Below are positions 1 through 7,096 of a stretch of 64,000 bases of DNA, piece after piece. Position 1 is the first letter of the stretch. Each line of letters starts with the position of its first letter. A program made the translations under genes and the position numbers. The stretch spans positions 281-64,280 of the forward strand of contig NZ_WTUZ01000004.1 in assembly GCF_009882985.1 (NCBI RefSeq). Direction: 5' to 3'. The notes beneath the pieces were generated by a model. That model was not told the origin of the DNA, searched no databases, and was given only the letters and a program-made list of their open reading frames with translations. The DNA is from Paenibacillus silvestris. GTDB taxonomy: Bacteria > Bacillota > Bacilli > Paenibacillales > NBRC-103111.

Positions 1-76
1 TCCCTGATAGCTCAGTTGGTAGAGCACTCGACTGTTAATCGAGTTGTCACAGGTTCGAGTCCTGTTCGGGGAGCCA
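1..76 (+). tRNA. tRNA-Asn (GUU)
   Basis: Cloverleaf is readable: 5' acceptor TCCCTGA pairs with TCGGGGA (one G-U), the anticodon loop reads CTGTTAA and the T-loop is TTCGAGT. The 3' CCA is encoded. The gene begins at the first base of the window, so the tRNA cluster probably continues to the left. Confidence 0.95.
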
Positions 77-101
77 TTTTTATCCTATGCCAGGCTTTCA
101 T

Positions 102-193
102 GGAGAGGTGTCCGAGCTGGCCGAAGGAGCACGATTGGAAATCGTGTAGGCGTCACAAGCGTCTCGAGGGTTCGAATCCCTCTCTCTCCGCCA
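102..193 (+). tRNA. tRNA-Ser (GGA)
   Basis: Class II tRNA with a long variable arm. Acceptor GGAGAGG pairs with the TCTCTCC side, anticodon loop TTGGAAA gives GGA, T-loop TTCGAAT, CCA encoded. Confidence 0.95.
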
Positions 194-232
194 CCTATAA
201 GCTCGATTTACTTAAGAAAAGCCTGTTTACGT

Positions 233-307
233 GGCCCGTTGGTCAAGTGGTTAAGACACCTCCCTTTCACGGAGGTAACAGGGGTTCGAGTCCCCTACGG
301 GTCACCA
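233..307 (+). tRNA. tRNA-Glu (UUC)
   Basis: Acceptor GGCCCGT pairs with ACGGGTC; anticodon loop CTTTCAC gives UUC; T-loop TTCGAGT; encoded CCA. 39 bases after the preceding tRNA-Ser. Confidence 0.95.
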
Positions 308-333
308 TTATTACTTTAGAAGTATATTCCCAT

Positions 334-406
334 GGAGGCTTAGCTCAGCTGGGAGAGCATCTGCCTTACAAGCAGAGGGTCGGCGGTTCGATCCCGTCAG
401 CCTCCA
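334..406 (+). tRNA. tRNA-Val (UAC)
   Basis: Acceptor GGAGGCT pairs with AGCCTCC; anticodon loop CTTACAA gives UAC; T-loop TTCGATC. The CCA end is not encoded (discriminator A is followed by T-rich sequence). Confidence 0.95.
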
Positions 407-424
407 TTTTTACCTTTTTAACGA

Positions 425-501
<77 letters not shown>

Positions 502-519
502 ACCTCTTAAAGTGTGAAA

Positions 520-538
520 CTTTTGACTTCGTCAAAAG
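520..538 (+). other. Perfect hairpin between tRNA-fMet and tRNA-Asp
   Basis: CTTTTGAC, loop TTC, GTCAAAAG form a perfect 8-bp stem in the 68-base spacer. It has no T-run, so it is unlikely to be a full terminator; it may be a processing signal within the tRNA transcript. Confidence 0.5.
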
Positions 539-569
539 AACCCAATATGAGGTGCAATATTTTATGTGT

Positions 570-646
570 GGAGCCGTGGTGTAGAGGCCTAACATGCCTG
601 CCTGTCACGCAGGAGACCGCGGGTTCGAATCCCGTCGGCTCCGCCA
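570..646 (+). tRNA. tRNA-Asp (GUC)
   Basis: Acceptor GGAGCCG pairs with CGGCTCC; anticodon loop CTGTCAC gives GUC; T-loop TTCGAAT; CCA encoded. Confidence 0.95.
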
Positions 647-661
647 TTTTTTAATCAGTTT

Positions 662-734
662 GAGTCATTAGCTCAGTTGGTAGAGCACCTGACTTTTAAT
701 CAGGGTGTCGTAGGTTCGAATCCTACATGACTCA
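662..734 (+). tRNA. tRNA-Lys (UUU)
   Basis: Acceptor GAGTCAT pairs with ATGACTC; anticodon loop CTTTTAA gives UUU; T-loop TTCGAAT. CCA not encoded. Confidence 0.95.
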
Positions 735-752
735 GTTTTTTTTTCGTTTTAT

Positions 753-837
753 GCGGTCATGGCGGAATTGGCAGACGCGCACGGTTCAGGTCCGTGTGGG
801 CTAACCCCCCGTGGAGGTTCGAGTCCTCTTGACCGCA
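753..837 (+). tRNA. tRNA-Leu (CAG)
   Basis: Class II tRNA with long variable arm. Acceptor GCGGTCA pairs with TGACCGC; anticodon loop TTCAGGT gives CAG; the end reads A-TCA, so the CCA is incomplete. Last gene of the first tRNA array. Confidence 0.95.
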
Positions 838-845
838 TCACAAAG

Positions 846-889
846 AGCTTTCTTAATTCCTTCTAAAGGAGCTAAGGAAGCTTTTTTTT
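846..889 (+). terminator. Rho-independent terminator closing the first tRNA array
   Basis: An approximately 17-bp stem (AGCTTTCTTAATTCCTT against AAGGAGCTAAGGAAGCT, some G-U) is followed by eight T. It ends the transcript of the eight tRNA genes. Confidence 0.9.
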
Positions 890-912
890 GTACATTCATT
901 TTCAAATTACTA

Positions 913-941
913 TTGACATTGATTATTATTATCACTAATAT
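913..941 (+). promoter_or_regulatory. Sigma-A promoter with overlapping Fur box
   Basis: The -35 TTGACA (913-918) and -10 TAATAT (936-941) are separated by 17 bases. The spacer contains TGATTATTATTATCA (920-934), a 7-1-7 Fur palindrome differing from TGATAATNATTATCA at two positions at most. It predicts iron repression of the following DUF1450 gene. Confidence 0.8.
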
Positions 942-981
942 CAGGGTATAGGCGGTATATTTGAGCGGTGGAGGTTATGAC

Positions 982-1233
982 TTGAAAACGATTAAATACT
1001 GCTGCAGAAATGAGAAATTCGGATCCAAACAAATATATAAGTCGTTGAAGAATGAATACCCTGACTTGAAGCAAAAGAAGAAGGATTGCCTAGGGAATTG
1101 TAAGCATTGCAAGAAAGAGTGCATCGCGATGATCGGCAAAAAAGACTTAGTTTGTGCCGCTTCGCCTGACCTACTATATGCTCAGCTGAAGCAGATTATT
1201 GCTGAATCCAGGGCTGAAACCGTCATGGCCTGA
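982..1233 (+). CDS. DUF1450 family small Cys-rich protein
   Basis: The protein is about 83 residues. It has a conserved N-terminal pair of cysteines (KYCCRN), a central CLGNCKHCKKEC cluster, and a C-terminal helix after a CAASP motif; this is the layout of the DUF1450 (YuzB-like) family, whose function is not established. I chose the TTG at 982 because GGAGG ends seven bases before it; a TTG at 961 in the same frame has no ribosome site and would add only seven residues. It lies directly behind a sigma-A promoter that overlaps a Fur box and is followed by ferritin, so it is predicted to be expressed when iron is scarce. The Cys pattern could bind a metal or a Fe-S cluster, but that is inference. 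Confidence 0.8.
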   Translation: MKTIKYCCRNEKFGSKQIYKSLKNEYPDLKQKKKDCLGNCKHCKKECIAMIGKKDLVCAASPDLLYAQLKQIIAESRAETVMA

Positions 1234-1350
1234 ATATTAACCTTTGTAAAATTTCCGACTTCCGTTTGTATTTGTATATGAAGTTCTGGTAATCTTGTAT
1301 GTATGGGGATTTGCAAAAGATAACCATACAGAAAGGATGTGCAGCACATC

Positions 1351-1860
1351 ATGTTAAAAGATGAACTTACGGAAGCGCTCAATGAGCAGATGAACTATGA
1401 ATTTTACTCCGCGCACGTCTATTTGGCCATAGCTGGTTATTGTGCAGCAGAAAGCTTGGATGGATTCTCGAACTTTTTTATGGTTCAGGCGGAAGAAGAA
1501 AAGTTTCATGCTATGAAGATTTTCAAATTTATTAATGATCGTGGGAAAAAGGTTACCTTCGCTGGCATGGACACGCCTGTGAATGAGTACGAATCGATCC
1601 TCGACGCTTTTGAGCATGCCTACAAGCATGAGCAGGAAGTTACAAGACGCATTTACCATCTGTCTGATTTGGCACTCAACGATCGTGAGCATGCGACTAT
1701 GCAGTTCCTCAAATGGTTCATTGATGAGCAGGTAGAGGAAGAAGCAATGTTCGACAGCATTATTAATAAGCTGAAAAGAATCGACAAAGACAGCAATGCC
1801 TTCTTCATGTTGGATGCGGAATTTGCACAGCGCTCATTCACTCCACCAACCGGGGAATAA
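1351..1860 (+). CDS. ftnA: Ferritin (FtnA-type, non-haem)
   Basis: The 169-residue protein is the normal length for a bacterial ferritin. It oxidises Fe(II) and stores it as a mineral in a cytoplasmic 24-subunit shell. Visible ferroxidase-type residues are Glu in the first helix (NYEFYSA), the Glu...His pair in EEEKFHAMK, the Glu in the third helix and the EQVEEE segment in the fourth helix. No haem-ligand Met pattern was sought. ATG 1351 is preferred over an in-frame GTG at 1339 because the GAAAGG element (1331-1336) is adjacent to that GTG but well spaced from the ATG, and family members begin with a short Met-Leu-x-Lys sequence. It follows the Fur-controlled DUF1450 gene by 117 bases but probably has its own expression, since ferritin is normally made when iron is plentiful. 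Confidence 0.93.
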   Translation: MLKDELTEALNEQMNYEFYSAHVYLAIAGYCAAESLDGFSNFFMVQAEEEKFHAMKIFKFINDRGKKVTFAGMDTPVNEYESILDAFEHAYKHEQEVTRRIYHLSDLALNDREHATMQFLKWFIDEQVEEEAMFDSIINKLKRIDKDSNAFFMLDAEFAQRSFTPPTGE

Positions 1861-1883
1861 TTACATACTATTAATGAAGACCC

Positions 1884-1926
1884 AAACTTACTTTTTCGCC
1901 GTTATTGGCGAAGGGTAGGTTTTTTT
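1884..1926 (+). terminator. Terminator downstream of ferritin
   Basis: Stem of AACTTAC plus TCGCC against GGCGA plus GGGTAGGTT around loop GTTATT, followed by a T-run. Confidence 0.85.
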
Positions 1927-1991
1927 ATGTTTACTGACGTATAGCTGTCAGGGTTTATTTTATATACTGAAAGAAAAAAAGGAAGTGCCGC

Positions 1992-2618
1992 ATGGAAAAA
2001 TTAGATTTGACCAAAGCCTACAAGGCCTATTACACAGCTCCGACCAAACCGCAGCTAATCGATTTTGGACCAGTTTGGTATGTAACGATCCAAAGAACTG
2101 GGGATCCGAATGGAGAGGTCTTCGCATATGCCACTGAAGCACTCTATACGCTTTCTTACAGCATTAAGGGCATTTATAAGATGGAAGAGAAAGACTTCAC
2201 TGTGGCCAAGCTAGAGGGCTTGTGGTGGGTAGATGGAGATAGCCGCAACGCGTTGGAGGTACCTAAGGAACAGTGGCGTTGGAAGCTGCTGATCCGGATG
2301 CCCGATTATGTCACCGCAGAGAAGGTGGAGGAAGCCCGAGTTAAAGCAATAGGTAAGAAAAAAGAACTAGTGCTGCTTTCGGATATCCAATTTGAAAGTT
2401 TGCATGAAGGAAGCTGTGTACAGATGCTGCATATTGGTCCGTATGCCACCGAGCCTGAAACGCTACGTCAAATGTATCAATTCATGGAGACAAGCGATGT
2501 AAACATTAGCGGCCTTCATCATGAAATCTATTTATCCGACCCCAGGAAGATTGAGCCTTCGAAAATGAAAACGATTTTGCGGTACCCTGTAAAGGCGGTA
2601 GGAGTGGTGAAGGGGTGA
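1992..2618 (+). CDS. GyrI-like small-molecule-binding domain protein
   Basis: The 208-residue cytoplasmic protein resembles stand-alone GyrI-like proteins (the effector-binding domain also found at the C-terminus of AraC/MerR-type regulators). Supporting segments are the N-terminal PTKPQLIDFGPVWYVTIQ strand, the central tryptophan-rich EGLWWVD segment, and the C-terminal HIGPYATEPETLRQM and HHEIYLSDPRK motifs that are typical of the YdeE/YjhB-like group. There is no DNA-binding domain. Family members bind hydrophobic compounds and some hydrolyse them; the ligand here cannot be told. The start is ATG 1992 after a purine-rich stretch. It stands alone between the ferritin terminator and a membrane protein gene 48 bases downstream. 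Confidence 0.85.
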   Translation: MEKLDLTKAYKAYYTAPTKPQLIDFGPVWYVTIQRTGDPNGEVFAYATEALYTLSYSIKGIYKMEEKDFTVAKLEGLWWVDGDSRNALEVPKEQWRWKLLIRMPDYVTAEKVEEARVKAIGKKKELVLLSDIQFESLHEGSCVQMLHIGPYATEPETLRQMYQFMETSDVNISGLHHEIYLSDPRKIEPSKMKTILRYPVKAVGVVKG

Positions 2619-2666
2619 TTTTTGCTGTAAAATAGAAGGAAATGTCGAACTGCTGGGGGGAAGGCG

Positions 2667-3122
2667 ATGCGGACACGTCCTATTCAAGCGATTGGTTATG
2701 TGATCGGCGTTCTAGTGATTGGGATAGGGCTCATGATGCCTACGACTGCAGCCCAAGCCTCCTGGCTCGATCGGGTGAAAGATATTTATCAGCTGCCTGA
2801 GAATGTGGAGCAGATTCAGAAAGATTACGAGGCAACGAAACAGCAATTAGAAGAGCAAAAGGACAAGCTATCGGAAACGATTCGACATTCGCAGGAAACC
2901 GAAGAAAAGCTCCTCCAGCAAAACGAAGCACTCCAAAAGGAAAATGAACTGCTGCAAGAGCGCTTAAAGGTCATGGAGCAGGTGGCGTTAGATAAAGAGA
3001 AACGGAATCGTAAAATAACGAATATGGTTATCGCGGTAGTGCTGCTTATCGTGCTGTATTTTGTACTCGGACGGGTATTTCGGTATGTAGTCTGGCGGAG
3101 ACAGAAGCGTCAAACGAGATAG
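2667..3122 (+). CDS. Signal-peptide, coiled-coil, single-TM membrane protein (unknown)
   Basis: I do not recognise a named family. The 151 residues read as an N-terminal signal peptide (about 1-31, ending TTAAQAS), a long charged coiled coil (about 45-110, rich in Glu, Gln, Lys with heptad Leu), one transmembrane helix (about 115-136, MVIAVVLLIVLYFVLG) and a short basic tail. The topology would put the coiled coil outside the membrane. A strong GGGGGGAAGG site precedes ATG 2667. It is 14 bases upstream of the AIM24-family gene with its own ribosome site, so the two are probably cotranscribed. Confidence 0.75.
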   Translation: MRTRPIQAIGYVIGVLVIGIGLMMPTTAAQASWLDRVKDIYQLPENVEQIQKDYEATKQQLEEQKDKLSETIRHSQETEEKLLQQNEALQKENELLQERLKVMEQVALDKEKRNRKITNMVIAVVLLIVLYFVLGRVFRYVVWRRQKRQTR

Positions 3123-3136
3123 GAGGCCTGAGAGGC

Positions 3137-3835
3137 ATGGATGTAAATTTCGAACATGCAAGCTCACACGCGAAAATGGCCACCTTGCGCATCGAACAAG
3201 ACGAATCAATTCATGTGCTGCATCCAAACCAGATCGTAGCTTTTCAAGGGAGGTCCGAGCAAAGAGAAGACTCTTTGATGAAGCTGCCTAGTATGTACCG
3301 CAAAAGACGTTTGATTCAATCACGCGTGCGAGGTCCCGCTCAGCTCATGCTAGGCTTGCCAGAGGGCTACAGTATGTCTGTTGTGCCTATTGGGGTTGAC
3401 GATGACCTATTGTATGAGTTTCGGCATGTTCTGTTTTATACGGACGGTGTCAGCTTTACTTCTCATCTGCAAAATGTTAAGAATACGCTGATCACGCAAG
3501 ACCTTGTGAAAATGCAGTTCAAAGGGCCAGGAACGCTAGGGCTTCTGACTGCTGGTCCCTTGTATCAGATGGCGTTGGATCCTAAGCAGCCTTTATATGT
3601 AGATATTAACTGTCTTATTGCGTATCCACGGAGTGCAGTGCTGCGCCTCAGCGTATACGGCAATACATTAGCGAGTCAGCATATGAATTACCATTGGGAG
3701 ATGACGGGGCACGGACATGTGCTGCTGCAGCCATGCAAGCCGGATCGTAAGCTCGATGAGCATATGAAAAATGACAGCTTCTTGCGGCGAATTGCAAGGG
3801 AAGTGCTCCCTTTTGGCGGTATTTTTATAAAATAA
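3137..3835 (+). CDS. AIM24 family protein
   Basis: The 232-residue protein shows the all-beta, TRAP-like fold signature of the AIM24 family: alternating short strands, a central GPGTLGLLTAG segment and a C-terminal GHGHVLLQP segment. Such proteins are widespread in Bacilli and lack an assigned biochemical role; in yeast the namesake is a mitochondrial inner-membrane protein. The start is ATG 3137 preceded by AGGAGGCC. It follows the coiled-coil membrane protein by 14 bases. No signal peptide is present, so it should be cytoplasmic. Confidence 0.8.
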   Translation: MDVNFEHASSHAKMATLRIEQDESIHVLHPNQIVAFQGRSEQREDSLMKLPSMYRKRRLIQSRVRGPAQLMLGLPEGYSMSVVPIGVDDDLLYEFRHVLFYTDGVSFTSHLQNVKNTLITQDLVKMQFKGPGTLGLLTAGPLYQMALDPKQPLYVDINCLIAYPRSAVLRLSVYGNTLASQHMNYHWEMTGHGHVLLQPCKPDRKLDEHMKNDSFLRRIAREVLPFGGIFIK

Positions 3836-3936
3836 TACGTTTGTCACAAAAAACATTTGCATTTGTTCTCAAATCCTGATATATTATTCCTTGTCGCCTC
3901 TGAGAATGAAATCAAGTGACAAGCAAGATATACCGT

Positions 3937-4011
3937 GCGGAAGTGGCTCAGCGGTAGAGCATCGCCTTGCCAAGGCGAGGGTCGCGGGTTCGATCCCCGT
4001 CTTCCGCTCCA
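3937..4011 (+). tRNA. tRNA-Gly (GCC)
   Basis: Acceptor GCGGAAG pairs with CTTCCGC; anticodon loop TTGCCAA gives GCC; T-loop TTCGATC; CCA encoded. First of a second array of four tRNA genes. Confidence 0.95.
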
Positions 4012-4019
4012 TAATTTAA

Positions 4020-4096
4020 GCGCCCTTAGCTCAGCTGGATAGAGTATTTGACTACGAATCAAAAGGTCGGGAGTTCGAATCTCTCAGGGCGCGCCA
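4020..4096 (+). tRNA. tRNA-Arg (ACG)
   Basis: Acceptor GCGCCCT pairs with AGGGCGC; anticodon loop CTACGAA gives ACG (read as inosine, needing TadA); CCA encoded. Confidence 0.95.
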
Positions 4097-4120
4097 TTCT
4101 TACTTAAGTTATAAGCGTTT

Positions 4121-4194
4121 CGGGATGTAGCTCAGCTTGGTAGAGCACCTGCTTTGGGAGCAGGGGGTCGCATGTTCAAATCGTGTCATCCCGA
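4121..4194 (+). tRNA. tRNA-Pro (UGG)
   Basis: Acceptor CGGGATG pairs with CATCCCG; anticodon loop TTTGGGA gives UGG; T-loop TTCAAAT. CCA not encoded. Confidence 0.95.
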
Positions 4195-4200
4195 TATTAC

Positions 4201-4271
4201 GCGGGTGTAGTTCAATGGTAGAACTTCAGCCTTCCAAGCTGGTAGCGTGGGTTCGATTCCCATCACCCGCT
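4201..4271 (+). tRNA. tRNA-Gly (UCC)
   Basis: Acceptor GCGGGTG pairs with CACCCGC; anticodon loop CTTCCAA gives UCC; T-loop TTCGATT. Discriminator T is followed by TCA, not CCA. Only six bases separate it from tRNA-Pro. Confidence 0.95.
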
Positions 4272-4278
4272 TCAAACA

Positions 4279-4313
4279 AAGAAAGAGCCACCTTCGGGTG
4301 GCTTTTTCTTTTG
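4279..4313 (+). terminator. Terminator closing the second tRNA array
   Basis: AGAAAGAGCCACC, loop TTCG, GGTGGCTTTTTCTTTT: a strong stem followed by a T-rich run. Confidence 0.93.
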
Positions 4314-4451
4314 TGCGTTTAGGGAAGAGAAACCACAGAGGGTAGGGCCGTCCGTGAAGGCAGCTTGAGTAATCTCGTGTAGGACGAGCGTCCAAATCTA
4401 CCACTGGTTGCTTCCGAAGGAAGCATGTTCAATGAGGTCGAGCAGGTGAGA

Positions 4452-4630
4452 GGGAACTGGAGTCCGCTATTTCGGGCAAATCTGTTTAATTCCCCGATTA
4501 GGGGGAACTACAGGGCCTTATTTGCCACCCAAAGGCGAGCTTATAGGCTGAAACTGCAAAATAACGGAACATAGTTCCCTCGGCGGGGCAAATGCACCGT
4601 TTTCCAACTAAATAGAGGCCTGTAGTTCCC
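4452..4630. repeat. Intergenic inverted repeat, family 1, copy A
   Basis: Two forward motifs (GGGAACTGGAGTCCGCTATT at 4452-4471; GGGGAACTACAGGGCCTTATT at 4502-4522) are followed by two inverted motifs (AATAACGGAACATAGTTCCC at 4560-4579; AATAGAGGCCTGTAGTTCCC at 4611-4630). The same forward-forward-reverse-reverse layout occurs at 11602-11778 and 49380-49559. It occupies most of the 470-base gap between the tRNA array and the aldo/keto reductase gene; I see no gene in that gap. Confidence 0.8.
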
Positions 4631-4787
4631 GTTAACACACAGGGGAACACGATGTAGCAAATGAAAACATCCTGATAGGATGCCAGAACCTCCTCATTTC
4701 TTGGCAAAAGATGATGAAAGCGGTATACTTATTTTGTTAACGTGTGCATTATCGTGAGACGATATCAATGAAATGAGGTCGGCGACT

Positions 4788-5720
4788 ATGAAGGCGAAGA
4801 GGCTTGGAAATGCAAGTTTTGACATCTCAAACATAACCTTTGGCTGTTGGGAGCTCGGAGGAGGTCCTTGGGAGTTCACGAACGACCAAAATAATATCGA
4901 GCTCATCCGTAAAGCTTTCGAGCTCGGCATCACAACGTTCGATACGGCAGAAGGCTACGGCAATGGGCACTCGGAAGAGATCGTCGGTGCTGCTTTGGCA
5001 GATATACGCAAACAATGTATCATCACAACGAAGGTGAGCAGAAGCAATCTAGCTCCTCAAGATGTACGGAGATCAGCAGAAAACAGTTTGAGTCGTTTGA
5101 AGACAGATTACATAGATGTTTATTACATTCACTGGCCTAGTTTTGAGATTCCCGTGCAGGATACTCTTGCTGAATTTGTGAAGCTGAAGGAAGAAGGCTT
5201 GATTCGGGCTATTGGCGTTTCGAATTTCTCTCTGGAGCAGCTGAAAGAAGCGGTGAATTACGCACAAATCGATGTAATTCAGCCTGAATACAGCTTGCTG
5301 CACAGAGCCATCGAGCAAGAGATTTTGCCATTTTGCCAGGAACATAACATTGGTGTGATGAGCTACAGCTCGATCGCGAAAGGGATTCTGACAGGTGCTT
5401 TCCATCTTGATGGAAAGACGTTGAAAGAGGGAGACTTCCGCAAAGAGAGAAGGCTGTTCCTTCCGGAGCATTTGGAGGCAGAGAAGGAGCTACTGGCTGT
5501 GATGAAAGAAATGGCTGATTCCAAAGACGCTAACGTGTCACAAGTAGCAATTGCTTGGCTGCTGCACCAGGAAGTACTTACTTCGGCCATTATAGGTACA
5601 CAGGACGAGCATCATCTCGAAAATAATATCAAAGCGGCCTCATTGTCATTATCCGCCTCAGAGCTAGAGACTCTGAACACAGTCAGTGAGCGTGCATTGT
5701 CAGTAATTGGCTACTCCTAG
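4788..5720 (+). CDS. Aldo/keto reductase
   Basis: The 310-residue protein is a cytoplasmic NAD(P)H-dependent oxidoreductase of the aldo/keto reductase superfamily. The catalytic tetrad is visible: Asp in FDTAEGYG, Tyr in the same segment, Lys in ITTKV and His in YYIHWP. The C-terminal IIGTQDEHHLENN segment is the usual cofactor phosphate-binding region. ATG 4788 is preferred over ATG 4773 because GAGGT (4775-4779) lies eight bases before it and overlaps the upstream ATG. Substrate cannot be deduced. It is monocistronic, followed by a strong terminator. Confidence 0.93.
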   Translation: MKAKRLGNASFDISNITFGCWELGGGPWEFTNDQNNIELIRKAFELGITTFDTAEGYGNGHSEEIVGAALADIRKQCIITTKVSRSNLAPQDVRRSAENSLSRLKTDYIDVYYIHWPSFEIPVQDTLAEFVKLKEEGLIRAIGVSNFSLEQLKEAVNYAQIDVIQPEYSLLHRAIEQEILPFCQEHNIGVMSYSSIAKGILTGAFHLDGKTLKEGDFRKERRLFLPEHLEAEKELLAVMKEMADSKDANVSQVAIAWLLHQEVLTSAIIGTQDEHHLENNIKAASLSLSASELETLNTVSERALSVIGYS

Positions 5721-5733
5721 CAGCCTAGTTGCA

Positions 5734-5758
5734 AACCACCCCGATGGGGTGGTTTTTT
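5734..5758 (+). terminator. Terminator of the aldo/keto reductase gene
   Basis: AACCACCCC, loop GAT, GGGGTGGTT followed by T5: a compact strong hairpin. Confidence 0.95.
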
Positions 5759-5875
5759 GTTATGCCTTATGGTGAGCGGGATGTAAGCATTATTCGACAA
5801 AAGCAACTGGTAAAAATTACCATTTGTCAAAAGTTGTGCCTACCAATTAAACTATGCTAGTCTAACATAGACAAA

Positions 5876-6007
5876 AAATGCCGAATCTCGGAGCATCGAA
5901 AGCTCTGGTACGGGGGACTTCTTTATTTGGGGTGAATGAGCGCTGCTAGCTGAGCGTACTAGGGAAAACCTCTTCCCGAACCCGTCAACTAACCTCGGAG
6001 GCGTCAA
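5876..6007 (+). ncRNA. c-di-AMP riboswitch (ydaO/yuaA class)
   Basis: The leader carries the class signatures in order: GCCGAATCTC near the 5' side, ACGGGGGACTT, TTTGGGGTGAAT, AGGG followed by CTTCCCGAACCCGTCA, and the CTAACCTCGGAGGCGTC 3' end that closes P1. The riboswitch sits directly in front of a secreted NlpC/P60 hydrolase, which is the classic genomic setting: high c-di-AMP shuts off peptidoglycan hydrolase genes. The ribosome site AAGGAGG (6006-6012) directly follows the aptamer, and I see no separate terminator hairpin between them, so control may be at translation initiation or by an alternative fold. Confidence 0.93.
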
Positions 6008-6019
6008 GGAGGCAAGGCT

Positions 6020-6928
6020 TTGAAATCTTTTTCTTCACGTCTTATTTGTTCATGCGCAATTGTATGCGCCGCAGTACCAATGTTTACAGCACACTCCGCT
6101 CAGGCTGCTTCGGCGCCAACGGACCGCCCTGTAAAGGTGCAAGTCAATGATGAGCTGCTGAAGTTCCCGGAAGTTCAGCCTTACATTGATGACAAAGGCA
6201 TCATGCAAGTTCCACTCCGAGTGCTATCTGAGAAGCTGGGCTATCAGGTGAGCTGGGAGAAGCAAGCGGATCAAATCGAGGTCACACTGGTTAACAAACA
6301 GCAGTCGATCTTACTCGTGACAGAGCAGCCACAAGCGCTCGTGAACAGTAAGAAGATCAGTTTGGAGAGCAGTCCAACCGTGTACCAAGGGAACACCTAC
6401 GTTCCACTGCGTTTCATCACGGAAACCTTCGGTTCGCCAATTGAATGGAATGATGCAAACCAGATCGCGATTGTGGATGTGGATGGAAAGTCGCACAAAC
6501 CAGCTTGGATTGCACCTCCACCGCCGCCAGCTCCAGCACCGGCTCCTAAGGTTGCAGCAGCTCCTGCTCCGTCTGTGAGTGAGCAAATTGCTCAGACGGC
6601 AAACGCCTATATGGGCGTGCCTTATGTGTGGGGGGGCACGACACCGAGAGGATTTGATTGCTCTGGTTTTGTGCGGTTTTTGTATCAAGCGAAGGGGATC
6701 GATTTGCCTCGTACGTCAGCGGAAATGCACAGTGAAGCAGGCACGAAAGTCACGGATTTGAAAGCCGGAGACTTGGTGTTCTTTGCTTCAAAGACAGTGA
6801 ATCACGTGGGCATTTATCTAGGCAATGATCGATTCATTTCAGCGACTACATCTAGAGGCGTGGCTGTGGACAGCCTGTCGAGCGCATATTGGAGCGCAAG
6901 ATATGTCGGAGCGAGAAGAGTTCTGTAA
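6020..6928 (+). CDS. Secreted NlpC/P60 peptidoglycan hydrolase with copper-amine-oxidase N-like domain
   Basis: The 302-residue protein has a signal peptide (about 1-31, ending SAQAAS), a copper-amine-oxidase-N-like domain (about 38-155, with VPLRVLSEKLGY and VPLRFITETFG repeats), a proline-alanine linker (about 163-185) and an NlpC/P60 domain (about 190-302). The catalytic Cys is in FDCSGFVRF and the His in NHVGIYLG. It should cleave stem peptides of peptidoglycan outside the membrane; the N-terminal domain probably binds cell wall. The start is TTG 6020, seven bases after AAGGAGG. It is controlled by the c-di-AMP riboswitch immediately upstream and is transcribed alone. Confidence 0.93.
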   Translation: MKSFSSRLICSCAIVCAAVPMFTAHSAQAASAPTDRPVKVQVNDELLKFPEVQPYIDDKGIMQVPLRVLSEKLGYQVSWEKQADQIEVTLVNKQQSILLVTEQPQALVNSKKISLESSPTVYQGNTYVPLRFITETFGSPIEWNDANQIAIVDVDGKSHKPAWIAPPPPPAPAPAPKVAAAPAPSVSEQIAQTANAYMGVPYVWGGTTPRGFDCSGFVRFLYQAKGIDLPRTSAEMHSEAGTKVTDLKAGDLVFFASKTVNHVGIYLGNDRFISATTSRGVAVDSLSSAYWSARYVGARRVL

Positions 6929-6942
6929 GGATAGGACTATCG

Positions 6943-6998
6943 AACACTTGTTTCTATGTTCTTTCGAATGAAAGACATAGAGAGCGGGTGTTTTTTTT
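6943..6998 (+). terminator. Terminator of the NlpC/P60 gene
   Basis: A long imperfect stem from AACACTTG through CTTTC, loop GAAT, back through GAAAG to GGGTGTT, followed by a run of T. Confidence 0.88.
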
Positions 6999-7096
6999 CG
7001 TTCGCAGAATCTTGCGATTTTTATCGAAATTTTATGGTTTTTAGCCTATAATGAAGAAATGTTTGGAAGAAAGAAAGAGCAGGTGAACACGAGCGC

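Noticed and set aside
4341..4401. tRNA-like ends (GGTAG...CTACC) after the second tRNA array
   Set aside because: A T-arm-like GTCCAAATC is present but no D-arm, anticodon stem or consistent acceptor stem forms. At most a decayed tRNA.
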